A stretch of 63,206 nucleotides of DNA from a virus: positions 1-63,206 of the IMG/VR virus record IMGVR_UViG_3300025910_000001; one strand, 5' to 3'. The notes under the pieces are model-generated. The model saw only the letters and a list, made by a program, of their open reading frames with translations, had not been told where the DNA came from and searched no databases. The position numbers and the translations under genes are program-made. Positions 17,119 to 27,067 of the stretch are shown here, one piece after another; position 1 is the first letter of the stretch; every line of letters begins with the position of its first letter.

Positions 17119-19214
17119 TGATCCCTGACTACCTACAGCAGGGTCTCGGGCTGCCGCCGCCGGTGGATGACTCGCTCGCGGGCGCGCCGGATCCGTACGG
17201 CGGGCTGCATCCGGCCGTGGCGCAGGCGCTGGGGTTCACACCGCAGCAGCCCGTTCCGCTGCCCCAGGCTCCGCCGACGCAGCCGCTACAGCTGCCGAGC
17301 GCGGCAGAACCACAACCGCAGCAGTCACCGGCTCCGTCGAGGGACTTCCATGTCCCGGCTGCCGCGATCGACGGTCCCGGTACGCCCAAGCCGCCCAAGC
17401 CAGCGGCGCCCCCGAAGCCCATGACGCCAGAGCAGGGGTTCGCCGCGGCTGGCGCCGCCCGGCAGGCCGCGGAGCAGGGCGCCGAGGCTGCGGTACAGCA
17501 GCAGGCGCAGGCGATGGCACCGAAGAACGCCGAGGACCTCGCTGCAGCGCAGGCCCACAAGGAGCAGGCTGACGCGATCGCTGCGGATCAGAAGCGCTAC
17601 CAGGATGAGCACGACAAGGCGTACGCGACCTCGCAAGCGCAGATTGCTGCCGACAATAAGGCGCTCGACAGCTACAAAGTCGATCAGGGCAAGTACTGGA
17701 AGGATGCTGGTATCGGGACGCACATCGGCTGGTACATCGCGATGGCCATGTCGGGACTCGGTGACGCGATGCAGGGCAAGAGCGGACCGAACCCTGTGAT
17801 CCAGATGCTTCAGGACAAGATGCATCAGAGCGTCGTGGCGCAGGTCGATGCTCGCGATCAGCTCAAAGAGAAACGCGGTCGCAATCTCGAGGCCAAGGGC
17901 GAGGTCGAGCAGGGCTTCGCGTCGCGGAACGCCGAGATCCTGCGGCGTGATGGCGCCAACGATCGAGCGTTTGCCAACGCACTGGCGCTTGCCGCGGCGA
18001 AGTCTGCCGACCCGATCCAGCAGGCGCAAGCCGCGAAGCTCATCGCCGATCTGCGCCTGCAGTCCGCCGACAAGCAAGAGGCCGCGGCCAAGGATCAGGC
18101 GTCGTACGCGGTGCAGAAGCAACAAAACGCGATCGCCGGTGGGCACCTAGCTGAAACGCGGCGCCACAACCTCGTCGAGGAGGGCTGGCAGAAGACGAAG
18201 TTCGAGGAGGAGCAGAACCTCAAGGCCGCGGCGCTCCTGGCCAAGCAGCAGGGCAAGCTGTCCGACGAGGAGACCAAGCGGGCGGTGTTCGTTCCGGGGC
18301 CTGACGGCAGGATGACCGCGCTGCGCAAGACGGGCGGTGAGTTGGTACTCGCCGGTGACCCGGCGATCGCGCAGAAGCAGCGTGACATGGTCGCGGCGGC
18401 CACGAGCTACAACCGACTCGTCGGTCAGATGTCCCGGGCGATCGCCGATCACGGTGGCGAGTCGACGTGGATCAAGGGGAAGGAGTGGCAGAAAATGGAG
18501 TCCGATCTCCAGTCGGCCACGGCCGAGCTCCACGATGCGTACGGCATCACGGCGTTCCGAGAGCCGACCGTGAAGTTCTTCGAGAAGATGGCGTCGGCGG
18601 GCGTCGACCCGACATCGTTTGTCCGCGACGCGACCGGAGCTCTGCAGGAGTCAAACATGAACCTGCAGGCGAAGGTGAATGAGAAGCTCGGGGCGCTGGG
18701 GTACGATGGGCCGGCGATCAAGTGGCAGGACACGACGGCACCCCCCGCTCCGCTTCAGACACCCGAGGACACCGCGATCAGGGTCGCCATGGGGTCGCGC
18801 GGCGACGATCCGGGCGCTGTGTACGATCCGCAGGCTGGCAAGTACCAGCCGAAGCTTCCGGGCGCGTACCGCGTCGATCCAGACGTGTCGACCGTCCCGC
18901 CGCCATCGGCGCAGGATGCCGCGGTCGCCAAGAACTTCCCGAAGATGGGACCCGCGCAGCGCTCGCTTCTCGAGATGTGGGGAGCGGCGCTTCAGGGTGG
19001 AGATCCTGCGCTGCGCGACCGTGCCGCGTCCGTCCTCGAGAAACTGTCCAAGGATGCCGACGAACAGGGTGTTCGCGATTATGCGGCTCAACTGCTACAA
19101 AACAACGTGACGGCCGGCGTGCAGCCGAATCCAACCGAGCAGACTACTACCAGCTCTCGCGGCATCACCGGTGGGCGATCCTTCGCTCTGCCAGCCCTGC
19201 GGCTCACCCCATGA
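17118..19214 (+). CDS. Internal virion / ejection protein (698 aa)
   Basis: The N-terminal 110 residues are Pro/Gln-rich and disordered. Residues 110-430 are long, highly charged helices of coiled-coil character, with a short hydrophobic patch (GTHIGWYIAMAMSGLGDAM) near residue 205. A Pro/Asp linker and a helical C-terminus follow. The ATG overlaps the previous stop. In podoviruses the genes after the nozzle encode proteins stored in the head or core and injected with DNA, and this fits that pattern. Confidence 0.65.
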   Translation: MIPDYLQQGLGLPPPVDDSLAGAPDPYGGLHPAVAQALGFTPQQPVPLPQAPPTQPLQLPSAAEPQPQQSPAPSRDFHVPAAAIDGPGTPKPPKPAAPPKPMTPEQGFAAAGAARQAAEQGAEAAVQQQAQAMAPKNAEDLAAAQAHKEQADAIAADQKRYQDEHDKAYATSQAQIAADNKALDSYKVDQGKYWKDAGIGTHIGWYIAMAMSGLGDAMQGKSGPNPVIQMLQDKMHQSVVAQVDARDQLKEKRGRNLEAKGEVEQGFASRNAEILRRDGANDRAFANALALAAAKSADPIQQAQAAKLIADLRLQSADKQEAAAKDQASYAVQKQQNAIAGGHLAETRRHNLVEEGWQKTKFEEEQNLKAAALLAKQQGKLSDEETKRAVFVPGPDGRMTALRKTGGELVLAGDPAIAQKQRDMVAAATSYNRLVGQMSRAIADHGGESTWIKGKEWQKMESDLQSATAELHDAYGITAFREPTVKFFEKMASAGVDPTSFVRDATGALQESNMNLQAKVNEKLGALGYDGPAIKWQDTTAPPAPLQTPEDTAIRVAMGSRGDDPGAVYDPQAGKYQPKLPGAYRVDPDVSTVPPPSAQDAAVAKNFPKMGPAQRSLLEMWGAALQGGDPALRDRAASVLEKLSKDADEQGVRDYAAQLLQNNVTAGVQPNPTEQTTTSSRGITGGRSFALPALRLTP

Positions 19215-19268
19215 CGACGCACCAGGTTCCAGCGTTCGACGTTCGCGGCCCGTAGCCGCGGCGCCGAC

Positions 19269-22200
19269 GTGCCAGATACCGTCACGGTCCGCGATCGTGA
19301 AGGTCGCGCCTTTGGCGTTCCCGCCGATCAGGTCGCGGGCTATGTGGCGCAGGGCTTCGCGCCGGAGACCGAGGATCAGCAGCTCGGTCGGCTGGGGTCC
19401 GAGGTCCAGAGCGACATCTACGGCGGCATCGGCGGGAAGATCGCTTCGTTCGGCGCCGGGGCACTGTCCACTGCAACGCTGGGGCTCTCCGACGTCGCGG
19501 GCGAGGCACTGGGCGCTGGCCACACGCTGCGCGCGCTGCGCGAGGAGAACCCGTACGCGACGCTCGGTGGCGAGCTGCTCGGAGCGTTTGCTCCTGTCGG
19601 CCCAGCCCACGCGCTAACGGGCATCGGCAGGAAGATCATCAGCGCCGGCGAGGGTGCAGGTGTGCTCGCGAAGGCGGGTATCGCGACGGCCGGCGCTGCC
19701 GTCGAGGGTGCTGGGTTCGGTGGTGGGCAGTACCTGTCTCAGGTTGCCCTCGACGACAAGCCGCTCGCTGCCGAGGGATTCATCGGCGCGATGGGGCACG
19801 GGGCGCTTTTCGCCGCTCCGGTGGGCGGACTGTTCTCGCTCGGAGAGTCGACGCTCCTACGCGCGCGGTCGCTGTTTCCGCAGCAGCAGGTGACGCGCGA
19901 GGCGGCTCGGGGCATCCAGCGAGAGGCCACGGCGACGCTCGGCCAGTCGTTGGCGGACGGCGATCAGATGGCGCAGGCCATCCAGCGCAAGATCGAGCTG
20001 ACCGACGCCAAGATCGGCATGGCCGAGAGCGGTGAGCGGGTCACACGGCGGATGTTCGGAACGGCAGATCCGGCAGCGCTCGGCGACCAAGTAGTCAGCG
20101 GCGTAGATAAGACGCAGCTCGTCGATGCGCTGCAGAAGTACCAGGTCTCGAGGGCGCAGCTCCACGACTGGATCCGTCACGAAGCGGATCCGGAGCTCGA
20201 AGCGGCGCTGATCGGGCTCACCGGTCCGGCGGAAGTCGGCGAGATCGGCGGACGGATCGAGAAGCGAGCCGGGACGATGTTCGAGCCTGAGCTGGCCGTT
20301 GGCACGCCGGTCAGCCCGGAGTTTCGCGAGCTGAATGATGCGCTCGACATGCGAGCGCGGCAGCTCGACGTGACGAAGGCCGGCAAGCGACCGGTCCCTG
20401 AGGATCTGATCGCGGGAGTCGGGCTCGAGGGGCAGCAGTTCAGGCCGCCGACTCGCGTCATGAAATCGCTGGAGCGCACGCCCGAGGAGCGCGCGCTGAT
20501 TGATGAGGCGATACGCGCGGAGGAGCAAGCAGCGGGCGTCACCGGCGAGCGTTCGCTCGAGCAGCAGCACGACGACATCATGGCGCGGCTCAAGACGCTG
20601 ACGCGCCCTGAGGACGTCCCGCTCCGTCGGCAGCTGTCGAAGCAGGCGGACGAGCTGCTGGACCGGATGTCGGTTGCTGGCGAAGAAGCGGCGCTCCCCG
20701 CTGCTGCAGCTCCGCCAGCATCTTCGGACCCGCATCCGATCGCGAAAGGCAAGACGGTTGCCGAGTTGAAGCACCCGGACGAAACGCCCGAGAACTTCGT
20801 GCTGCGGCGGATGCGCGAGCAGGGGGTGGCGTTCGGGCCTGACAAGCGTTTCCTCGGATCGCTTGGCATCGACTGGACGGTCCCCGAGAACAAGGCGCTG
20901 ATGCTCAAGATGATGCGTAACGGGGACGCCGCGTTCGCGCGCGCCGATCTCGTAGGCGCCATGGATCCCGAGATGGTCAAGGCCTCGGAGATTGTCGACG
21001 GAGGTCCGGGCGGGTTCGGTAATTCGAGCTGGCACTTCATCCGCGATACGGGACAGCCGGTCAAGACGCTGGACGAGCTGTCGGCGGCGTCGCGGCCGAG
21101 CGGGCTCGAGGATCTGCACCGCGTCACGCACAAGGCGGAGATGGAGGCGGCATCCGCCGTGGCGCCGGCCACCGACACCCTCACCGGCCAGCTACGCGGC
21201 ATGCAATCACAGCTCGGCGCTGGCGCCGACCTCAAGGCGATGGGCGCTCCGGCACGAGCCGAGTACGCCGCGACGAAGGCCGAGCGAACTGCGGCGGCCG
21301 CCGAGCACTTCAAGGCGAAGGCGACTGGCAGTGACCTCGATCCGTTCTTTACCGACCTCACACGCCCGAAGACTCGCGACGCCTACGTCGCGGCCAACAT
21401 CGGCCGGGCGATGCGCGAGGAAGGCTCGCACGCCAAAGCACTGGCGAAGGTCGAGCGCGAGTGGGCGGAGCAGTCTGGCACGAAGGTCCCTGCCGCGGAG
21501 ATCATGGAGCACGCCTCCGTCGATCCGATCGCCGCGTGGCGCGAGCAGGTCCCTGTCGGTGTCAATGCGGCCGAATACGGGAATCGTCGTGCCGCGCTGG
21601 GGCTGTTCGAGGGCAAGATCAACAAGCGGATCGGCAAGAACGTCGACATGAGCCCCGATCTCGGTCGGGCCGCGAAGGCGATCGGCGACTACGAGGAGTC
21701 GATGGCGTCGATGGCCGAGGTGCTCGGTGCCGATGCACCCCCGACGGCAGTGGCGCACGCCAAAGCGCTCCGTGCGGCGATGGCCGATCAGGCTGACGCG
21801 TCAGCGACCAGCGCGGCGAAGGCAGCGCAGGACATCAAGACGAAGATCACGCCTGGTTTGCCGATCGGTGACACGCGAACGCTTACCGGTGGCCAGACGG
21901 TCGTCGACGACGAGATGACCAAGGCGTTGCGGATACACGATATGCGCACTCCCGCTCCCGTTCCAGCACCGGTCTCTGCTCCTGCGCCCGCTGGCTCCAG
22001 TGTCATCGGAAAGCTCGCCGACGTCGGCACCGCGCTCGAGGTGCTCAAAGCGATGGGGGTCCATGCACCAGCGCTGAGTGCGATCCCGGTGATCGGACCC
22101 ATCCTGGGGCTGTTCCTCAAGGCGCGCGCCGTGATGAGCATCCTGGGCCGCAAGGGCGGATCGATTCCGCGCTCGACCGAGGGTCTCGTTGCGTCGAGGT

Positions 22201-22988
22201 CTGCAGAGACGCGCAATCGGTTGAACGTCGCGACCACTGCGCTGCTCGAGGGTGGGGCCAAGGCGTCACGGAAGGCTGCATCGTTCTCGGCGGGACCCGC
22301 GGTGCTGCTCGGGACGCAGCTGTTTCCGGGCGATGGCGATACGACGTCAAAGGATCCACGCAAGCTCTACGAGGCAAGAGTCGACGAGCTCGCCCGCGCA
22401 CAGGCTCCAGGCGCCGTGGCGGCTGCGATCGGTGACCGGATCCAGACATCGGATCCGCACCTGCACGACGCGATCATCGCGCAGGTTGAGCGCGGCTTGA
22501 AGTTTCTCGACGGCAAAGCCCCGAAGCAAACGCTAATGCCCGGGATGCTGCCCGGCGATGGCGTATGGCATCCATCGAAGGCGGCGCTCGAGGAGTTCGG
22601 CAAGTACGTCCACGCCGTCAACGATCCGGCATCTGTGCTCGAGGATCTCGCGAGGGGCCACCTCTCGATCGAGGGCGCGGAGACGCTCCGAGTCGTCTAT
22701 CCGGCGCTGTTTGCCGAAGCGCAGCGGATGTTACTCGAGGCCGCACCGAAGATGCAGAAGACGATGCCGTACCCCAAGCGCGTCGCGATCTCGATCATGT
22801 ACCAGATCCCGATCGACGGCTCGATGACGCCGCAGCACATGCAGTTCCTGCAGCCGCCCCCGACGGCAGCAGTTGCGCCGATGCCGGGTGCGCCGCCCGG
22901 CACACCACAAGCCACACCAGCACTCACCGCGCCGCTACAGGCCGGTCAGCAAACGATGTCACCGCTCGACCGTCGAGCAGGAGCGTAG
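19269..22988 (+). CDS. Giant internal virion / ejection protein (1239 aa)
   Basis: The largest gene in the window, starting with GTG 54 bases after the previous gene. Gly/Ala-rich hydrophobic helices occur near residues 45-145 and 920-970 (for example SAIPVIGPILGLFLKARAVM), separated by long charged helices. Such a protein could cross the cell envelope as a DNA conduit, the usual job of the largest podoviral ejection protein. I see no lytic transglycosylase or peptidase motif, which many of these carry. Confidence 0.7.
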   Translation: MPDTVTVRDREGRAFGVPADQVAGYVAQGFAPETEDQQLGRLGSEVQSDIYGGIGGKIASFGAGALSTATLGLSDVAGEALGAGHTLRALREENPYATLGGELLGAFAPVGPAHALTGIGRKIISAGEGAGVLAKAGIATAGAAVEGAGFGGGQYLSQVALDDKPLAAEGFIGAMGHGALFAAPVGGLFSLGESTLLRARSLFPQQQVTREAARGIQREATATLGQSLADGDQMAQAIQRKIELTDAKIGMAESGERVTRRMFGTADPAALGDQVVSGVDKTQLVDALQKYQVSRAQLHDWIRHEADPELEAALIGLTGPAEVGEIGGRIEKRAGTMFEPELAVGTPVSPEFRELNDALDMRARQLDVTKAGKRPVPEDLIAGVGLEGQQFRPPTRVMKSLERTPEERALIDEAIRAEEQAAGVTGERSLEQQHDDIMARLKTLTRPEDVPLRRQLSKQADELLDRMSVAGEEAALPAAAAPPASSDPHPIAKGKTVAELKHPDETPENFVLRRMREQGVAFGPDKRFLGSLGIDWTVPENKALMLKMMRNGDAAFARADLVGAMDPEMVKASEIVDGGPGGFGNSSWHFIRDTGQPVKTLDELSAASRPSGLEDLHRVTHKAEMEAASAVAPATDTLTGQLRGMQSQLGAGADLKAMGAPARAEYAATKAERTAAAAEHFKAKATGSDLDPFFTDLTRPKTRDAYVAANIGRAMREEGSHAKALAKVEREWAEQSGTKVPAAEIMEHASVDPIAAWREQVPVGVNAAEYGNRRAALGLFEGKINKRIGKNVDMSPDLGRAAKAIGDYEESMASMAEVLGADAPPTAVAHAKALRAAMADQADASATSAAKAAQDIKTKITPGLPIGDTRTLTGGQTVVDDEMTKALRIHDMRTPAPVPAPVSAPAPAGSSVIGKLADVGTALEVLKAMGVHAPALSAIPVIGPILGLFLKARAVMSILGRKGGSIPRSTEGLVASRSAETRNRLNVATTALLEGGAKASRKAASFSAGPAVLLGTQLFPGDGDTTSKDPRKLYEARVDELARAQAPGAVAAAIGDRIQTSDPHLHDAIIAQVERGLKFLDGKAPKQTLMPGMLPGDGVWHPSKAALEEFGKYVHAVNDPASVLEDLARGHLSIEGAETLRVVYPALFAEAQRMLLEAAPKMQKTMPYPKRVAISIMYQIPIDGSMTPQHMQFLQPPPTAAVAPMPGAPPGTPQATPALTAPLQAGQQTMSPLDRRAGA

Positions 22989-22992
22989 AACC

Positions 22993-23421
22993 ATGGCCGA
23001 AATCGAATCAACCACCGACGCGAAACGCGGGCAGCAGGCAGTCACTGGAGGTAACCCCTCCTACTACGGACTTGGAGGCGATGCGGCGCTAATCCATCAC
23101 GTCCACCTGCAATGGGACCCCGTACTGGTTGCCACGATCACGTTCTGGTCGTGCGACTTCCCGGAGCAAGGAGTTGGCTCGGTCGCGATCGACTCAACCG
23201 TGGCCGGTGACTGGATCCAGGAGGACCCGCCGACTGGCTACACCGCGATCTCGCCGGCTGGTGCCGCGACTGTCGCGACCCCGCTAGTGATATCCATCCC
23301 GGGCGGCACAGCCGGTGGCGCAAGCGTCCAGATCAGCGGACTCGGCAGCAAGCGGTTGCGCGCGCGAGTCGTCTGCACGACGGCCGGATTCCTCCGGATC
23401 CACACGCACGGCAAGGGCTGA
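22993..23421 (+). CDS. Small beta-rich structural protein (142 aa)
   Basis: A 142-residue protein of beta strands, with Gly/Ala/Val-rich stretches and a Trp-rich middle. The ATG at 22993 follows the previous stop by four bases. It lies between the ejection proteins and the tail appendage genes. It resembles small tail-associated or capsid-surface proteins, but no specific family is recognised. Confidence 0.5.
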   Translation: MAEIESTTDAKRGQQAVTGGNPSYYGLGGDAALIHHVHLQWDPVLVATITFWSCDFPEQGVGSVAIDSTVAGDWIQEDPPTGYTAISPAGAATVATPLVISIPGGTAGGASVQISGLGSKRLRARVVCTTAGFLRIHTHGKG

Positions 23422-23424
23422 TCA

Positions 23425-24213
23425 ATGCTGCAGGTTGGCCTAGAGATCGGCTGGATTGCCAGCATCGGAGGATACTCTCCGGGTGGCGCCGGTGGAGGTG
23501 GAATCCCGGGTGTAACGCGCGACGCTACGAACCTGAAGTACTACCCGGCGAACGACACCGAGTGGACGGCGCTGATGGCCGCAGCCGGGCTTGCGACCGG
23601 CAATCCCGGCAACGTGTGGACGCTGCAGGGCGCGGGCAACGCGGCCGACACCGGGACACCGGGCGGTTGCACGCTGACCAACACGTTCGACAATCCCCAG
23701 TCCGCGGTGACCGGCGCGACCCGACTCGGGTACAAGTCGCCAGATAACGGCGTCGCCAAAAAGCTCGTCGGTACCACCGGTGCGCCTAACCCGCGCACAA
23801 CGTCGACGCTCCTGCTGGCGTACATCGACTTCAACGCGACTCCATCGGGCGCTCGCGACCTGATGGGCGTGCAGACCGGCGCGATCATCAACTACACCAA
23901 CGGTGGGAAGCTACGCATCGTCGCGGGCGCGAGCACCGACAGCGTGTCCACGTACAACACGACGCAGCATTTCATCGCGATGCGCTGCAATATCACAGCG
24001 AGCACGATCACGCTGTTTACCGGGCTCGAGGTCCTCGTCGGGACATTTGTGCTGCCGAGCAACGGATCTGCGATCTGGTTCGGTGGACACACCGGCAACT
24101 GCAGCAACGCGTGCCACGCGTACGGTGCGGAGTTCAATGGTACCGCCGCCGAGCTGACCAACGCGCAGGTCAAGACGCTCCTGCAGACGCTTGGGGAAAC
24201 GGTCGTTTGGTAG
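23425..24213 (+). CDS. Lectin-like (jelly-roll) tail appendage protein
   Basis: A 262-residue protein with an N-terminal Gly-rich hinge (GGYSPGGAGGGG) and a domain resembling LamG/concanavalin-type lectin folds seen in phage appendages. Strands such as TSTLLLAYIDF, GKLRIVAG and STITLFTGLEVLVGTF end in a conserved-looking helix (AAELTNAQVKTLLQTLG). A carbohydrate-binding role would fit its neighbours, an esterase and a polysaccharide lyase. Confidence 0.55.
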   Translation: MLQVGLEIGWIASIGGYSPGGAGGGGIPGVTRDATNLKYYPANDTEWTALMAAAGLATGNPGNVWTLQGAGNAADTGTPGGCTLTNTFDNPQSAVTGATRLGYKSPDNGVAKKLVGTTGAPNPRTTSTLLLAYIDFNATPSGARDLMGVQTGAIINYTNGGKLRIVAGASTDSVSTYNTTQHFIAMRCNITASTITLFTGLEVLVGTFVLPSNGSAIWFGGHTGNCSNACHAYGAEFNGTAAELTNAQVKTLLQTLGETVVW

Positions 24214-25040
24214 CTCGACAGCTCATCGTGGGGCTCGGGCAGTCGAACGAGGGCGGCATCGGTGTTGCGGCCAACGTAACGGTGTTCCAGGGCATCACGA
24301 ATCCGTATGCAGCTGTCCCGACGATGAGCCGCGGCAGCAAGCTGACCGATCCGCCAAACGTGGTATTTGACCCGGCCAGCGGATCGCGCGCGTTGTCGCC
24401 GCGGACAGTCAGCCTCGGTGCGCCATATAGTGTCGGGACAATCGGAATCCTGCCTACGATGGGGCGCATTCTCGATGCTGCGCGTCCGGGGGTGTGGGCG
24501 ATGGGCGAGGTATGGCTCGACGGAAGCAGCCTTCAGACTCGCTGGATGCCTGGCAGTGCATACCCGATAGGCGGACCGCCGTGGTTCACGCAGGTGGTTG
24601 GATACATCCAAAACATGGAGTCCACCATGGGTGCCGCGCTGGCTGGCATCGTATGGATCCAGGGAACCAGTGATGCGCTCGCGATTCCAGATCAAGATAA
24701 CTACCTGTCAAACCTAGTAACTTTCTTCTCTACGTTACGTGCAGTGCCAGGGTGGTCGAACGTTGCGATCACCGTCGATCAGATCAGTTCGCAGTTCATT
24801 GCGAACTTCGACGGAGGATCAGCGGTGGTCGGCGGAGCCAAGGTACGGGCAGCCCAGCAAACATTTGTTTCATCAACGGCGAGAACTGCGCTCGTGAATA
24901 CGGACGATCTAGCACTTCGAGACAATGCTCACTACGCTGACGATAGCTATGCAATTCTAGGCATTCGACACGCAAACGCGATGCTCGCATTACTCGGAAT
25001 TCAGACCGGTTTTGTGGGTCTCGGGATAGGACTCAGATGA
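24207..25040 (+). CDS. SGNH-type carbohydrate esterase
   Basis: The start is most likely the TTG at 24207, overlapping the previous stop. It immediately gives LIVGLGQSNEGG, the GQSN block of SGNH esterases of the sialate O-acetylesterase / CE6-like group, with the Ser as nucleophile. IVWIQGTSDAL matches the usual WxQGExD block, with Thr replacing Glu. LALRDNAHYADDSY supplies the catalytic Asp-x-x-His. It would remove acetyl groups from surface polysaccharide, clearing the way for the lyase next door. Its 3' half is visibly more AT-rich than its neighbours, which suggests acquisition. Confidence 0.8.
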   Translation: MVARQLIVGLGQSNEGGIGVAANVTVFQGITNPYAAVPTMSRGSKLTDPPNVVFDPASGSRALSPRTVSLGAPYSVGTIGILPTMGRILDAARPGVWAMGEVWLDGSSLQTRWMPGSAYPIGGPPWFTQVVGYIQNMESTMGAALAGIVWIQGTSDALAIPDQDNYLSNLVTFFSTLRAVPGWSNVAITVDQISSQFIANFDGGSAVVGGAKVRAAQQTFVSSTARTALVNTDDLALRDNAHYADDSYAILGIRHANAMLALLGIQTGFVGLGIGLR

Positions 25041-27067
25041 ACAAAACGATTGCCGTACTGTGTCTTACCTGCAGCCTCGCCGTGGTCATGGCCTGCTCGT
25101 CGCAGCGGCAGCCCGTGCAGCCTCCGGTGCCACTGCCGGCTGCTCGAGACGCGACCGTGGCGGACAGCTGTTGCTGCTGCCCGCGAGATGCCGGGGTTCC
25201 TCCGGTCCCGGTGGACGGTGCCGTGGTCGTAGTGCCACCGTCGATCGACGCCGCACCTCCACCTCCGCTACCCACCGGTCACCCGCGGATTATGCTCGGT
25301 TCGCAGGCGCAGCGGCTCAAGGCTGGACTCTCGGCGCCGGCCGGCGTTCGCTGGCGCGCGACGGTCGACCGCTGGCTGAGCGGCGCCGACGTCTACAACT
25401 TTGCGGCGTGGAACGGTGCGCTCCTGTCGGCGCTCACCGGTGACCAGAGGTACTGCGTCAAGGCCGTTGCTGTCGTCGACGCGCAGGTTTCAGCGGCCGA
25501 GGTTAAGATCGCGGCGGGCGCGAACCCCGAGGTCGCCGGTGACAGCTACCTGCAGATCGGCGAGATGATCGGCGACCTCGCGCTGGTCTACGACTGGTGC
25601 TCCTCGACGACAACCGCGGCGCAGCGCGCCCGATGGGCGAACTACGCCAACCAAGCGGTCAGCAATGTCTGGGGCTGGAAGACGGCATCCTGGGGCGGGC
25701 GTAGCGCGCCCTGGACCGGCTGGGGCGTCGACGATCCGAGCAACAACTACTACTACTCGTTCCTGCGCGCCACGATGCTGCTCGGGCTGGCGACCACCGG
25801 CGAGAGTGCCGCGGCAGCGACGCACATCGCGAAGTTCCGCGAGCGCATCGATCGGCTCGTGGCGGAGTTCAACGCACAGTTCGCCGGTGGCGGATCCCGA
25901 GAGGGCACCGGCTACGGGGTGGCGCTCCGCAACCTGTTCGAGCTCTACGCGCTCTGGCAATGGTCGACCGGTGAGTCGATCGCGGACCGGACGCCGCACA
26001 CGCGCGCGTCTCTCGCGACGATGCTCGCCACTTGGGTCCCGACGCTTGATCGCAAGGCGCCGATCGGTGACCAGAGCAGGGACTCGACAGCGATGCTGGC
26101 CGACTACGAGCGGGCCTACGTGCTCGAGCTGATCGCGCTGTACCCCACTGCACCGGAGGCCGCGCGCGCTGTCACGGTGCTTGGCGCATCGAGCGTGCCG
26201 TCCATGCAGTGGGGGTTCATGTTGGGTTACGACTTCGTGTACGCGCCGACGGTTACGGGCGTGCCGGTCGACCTGCCGCTGGTGCGCTACGCCTCGGGCA
26301 CGGGGCAGATCTACGCGCGCTCGAGCTGGGCCACAGCGATGCAGGCGCGTGGCAAGCGCCGCGGGATCGCCTCGTCGGCCACGTGGTTGAACCTGATCGC
26401 CGGTCCGTTCACACAGTCGCACGCGCACCAGGATCAGGGCTCGCTGATGATCTACAAGGGCGAGTGGCTGGCCTACGACGCGGTCATCACGTCGCACAGC
26501 GGCGTGCGCATGAACGGGACGTTGGTCGGCCTGCCCGAGGCGCACTCGCTGGTCCGGATCGAGGGGCAACAGCAACGCGAGGGCACTTCGAGCAAGCTGC
26601 TCGCGCTGCACGCTGGCCCGGGGTATCTGTTCGCCTCGGTTGACGTCACACCGGTGTACGGCGGCGCAGTTCAGCTGGTCCGGCGTCAGGTCCTGTGGCT
26701 GATGCCGGACGTCGTCGTCGTCCAGGATCACGTCGTGAGCTCGCAGGCGCAGACCTGGCAGCTCGTAGTGCCCGTCGCCCCGGTCATCTCCGGTGAGTCC
26801 GCGACGGTCGGCCGGCTCAAGGTGGTCCGGCTGCAGCCCACTACCGGGACATGGACTGCGTTCGACTTCCGCAGCAACAGCGACTTCAGCGGTGCATGGC
26901 GGCTCGATGAGGCTCAGCCTGCAGGGGACCGCATCTCCGTACATGCTCTGTCGATCGACGGCGCGACAAGTACGGCGACGACCAGCGTGCGGTTCTCTGA
27001 CGTCGGGGTGACGTTCACACTCGACGGGCGAGCGGTAACGCTCGGGGCGGGGGTCGATCCGCTGTGA
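25037..27067 (+). CDS. Lipoprotein polysaccharide lyase (heparinase II/III-like)
   Basis: A 676-residue protein, ATGA-coupled to the esterase. Residues 1-20 form a lipoprotein signal with the likely lipidated C20 in VVMACSS. A Pro-rich linker follows, including four consecutive cysteines (DSCCCCPRDAG) and Asp/Ala/Pro runs. The rest matches the alpha-toroid plus beta-sheet plan of alginate lyases and heparinase II/III proteins. The helical half contains NNYYYSFLRATML, and the sheet half contains SHAHQDQGSLMIYKGEWL near residue 460, the family's His/Asp metal and catalytic region. A lyase fits depolymerisation, but the export signal is odd for a virion protein. It may act from the lysogen's or infected cell's envelope. 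Confidence 0.8.
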   Translation: MNKTIAVLCLTCSLAVVMACSSQRQPVQPPVPLPAARDATVADSCCCCPRDAGVPPVPVDGAVVVVPPSIDAAPPPPLPTGHPRIMLGSQAQRLKAGLSAPAGVRWRATVDRWLSGADVYNFAAWNGALLSALTGDQRYCVKAVAVVDAQVSAAEVKIAAGANPEVAGDSYLQIGEMIGDLALVYDWCSSTTTAAQRARWANYANQAVSNVWGWKTASWGGRSAPWTGWGVDDPSNNYYYSFLRATMLLGLATTGESAAAATHIAKFRERIDRLVAEFNAQFAGGGSREGTGYGVALRNLFELYALWQWSTGESIADRTPHTRASLATMLATWVPTLDRKAPIGDQSRDSTAMLADYERAYVLELIALYPTAPEAARAVTVLGASSVPSMQWGFMLGYDFVYAPTVTGVPVDLPLVRYASGTGQIYARSSWATAMQARGKRRGIASSATWLNLIAGPFTQSHAHQDQGSLMIYKGEWLAYDAVITSHSGVRMNGTLVGLPEAHSLVRIEGQQQREGTSSKLLALHAGPGYLFASVDVTPVYGGAVQLVRRQVLWLMPDVVVVQDHVVSSQAQTWQLVVPVAPVISGESATVGRLKVVRLQPTTGTWTAFDFRSNSDFSGAWRLDEAQPAGDRISVHALSIDGATSTATTSVRFSDVGVTFTLDGRAVTLGAGVDPL

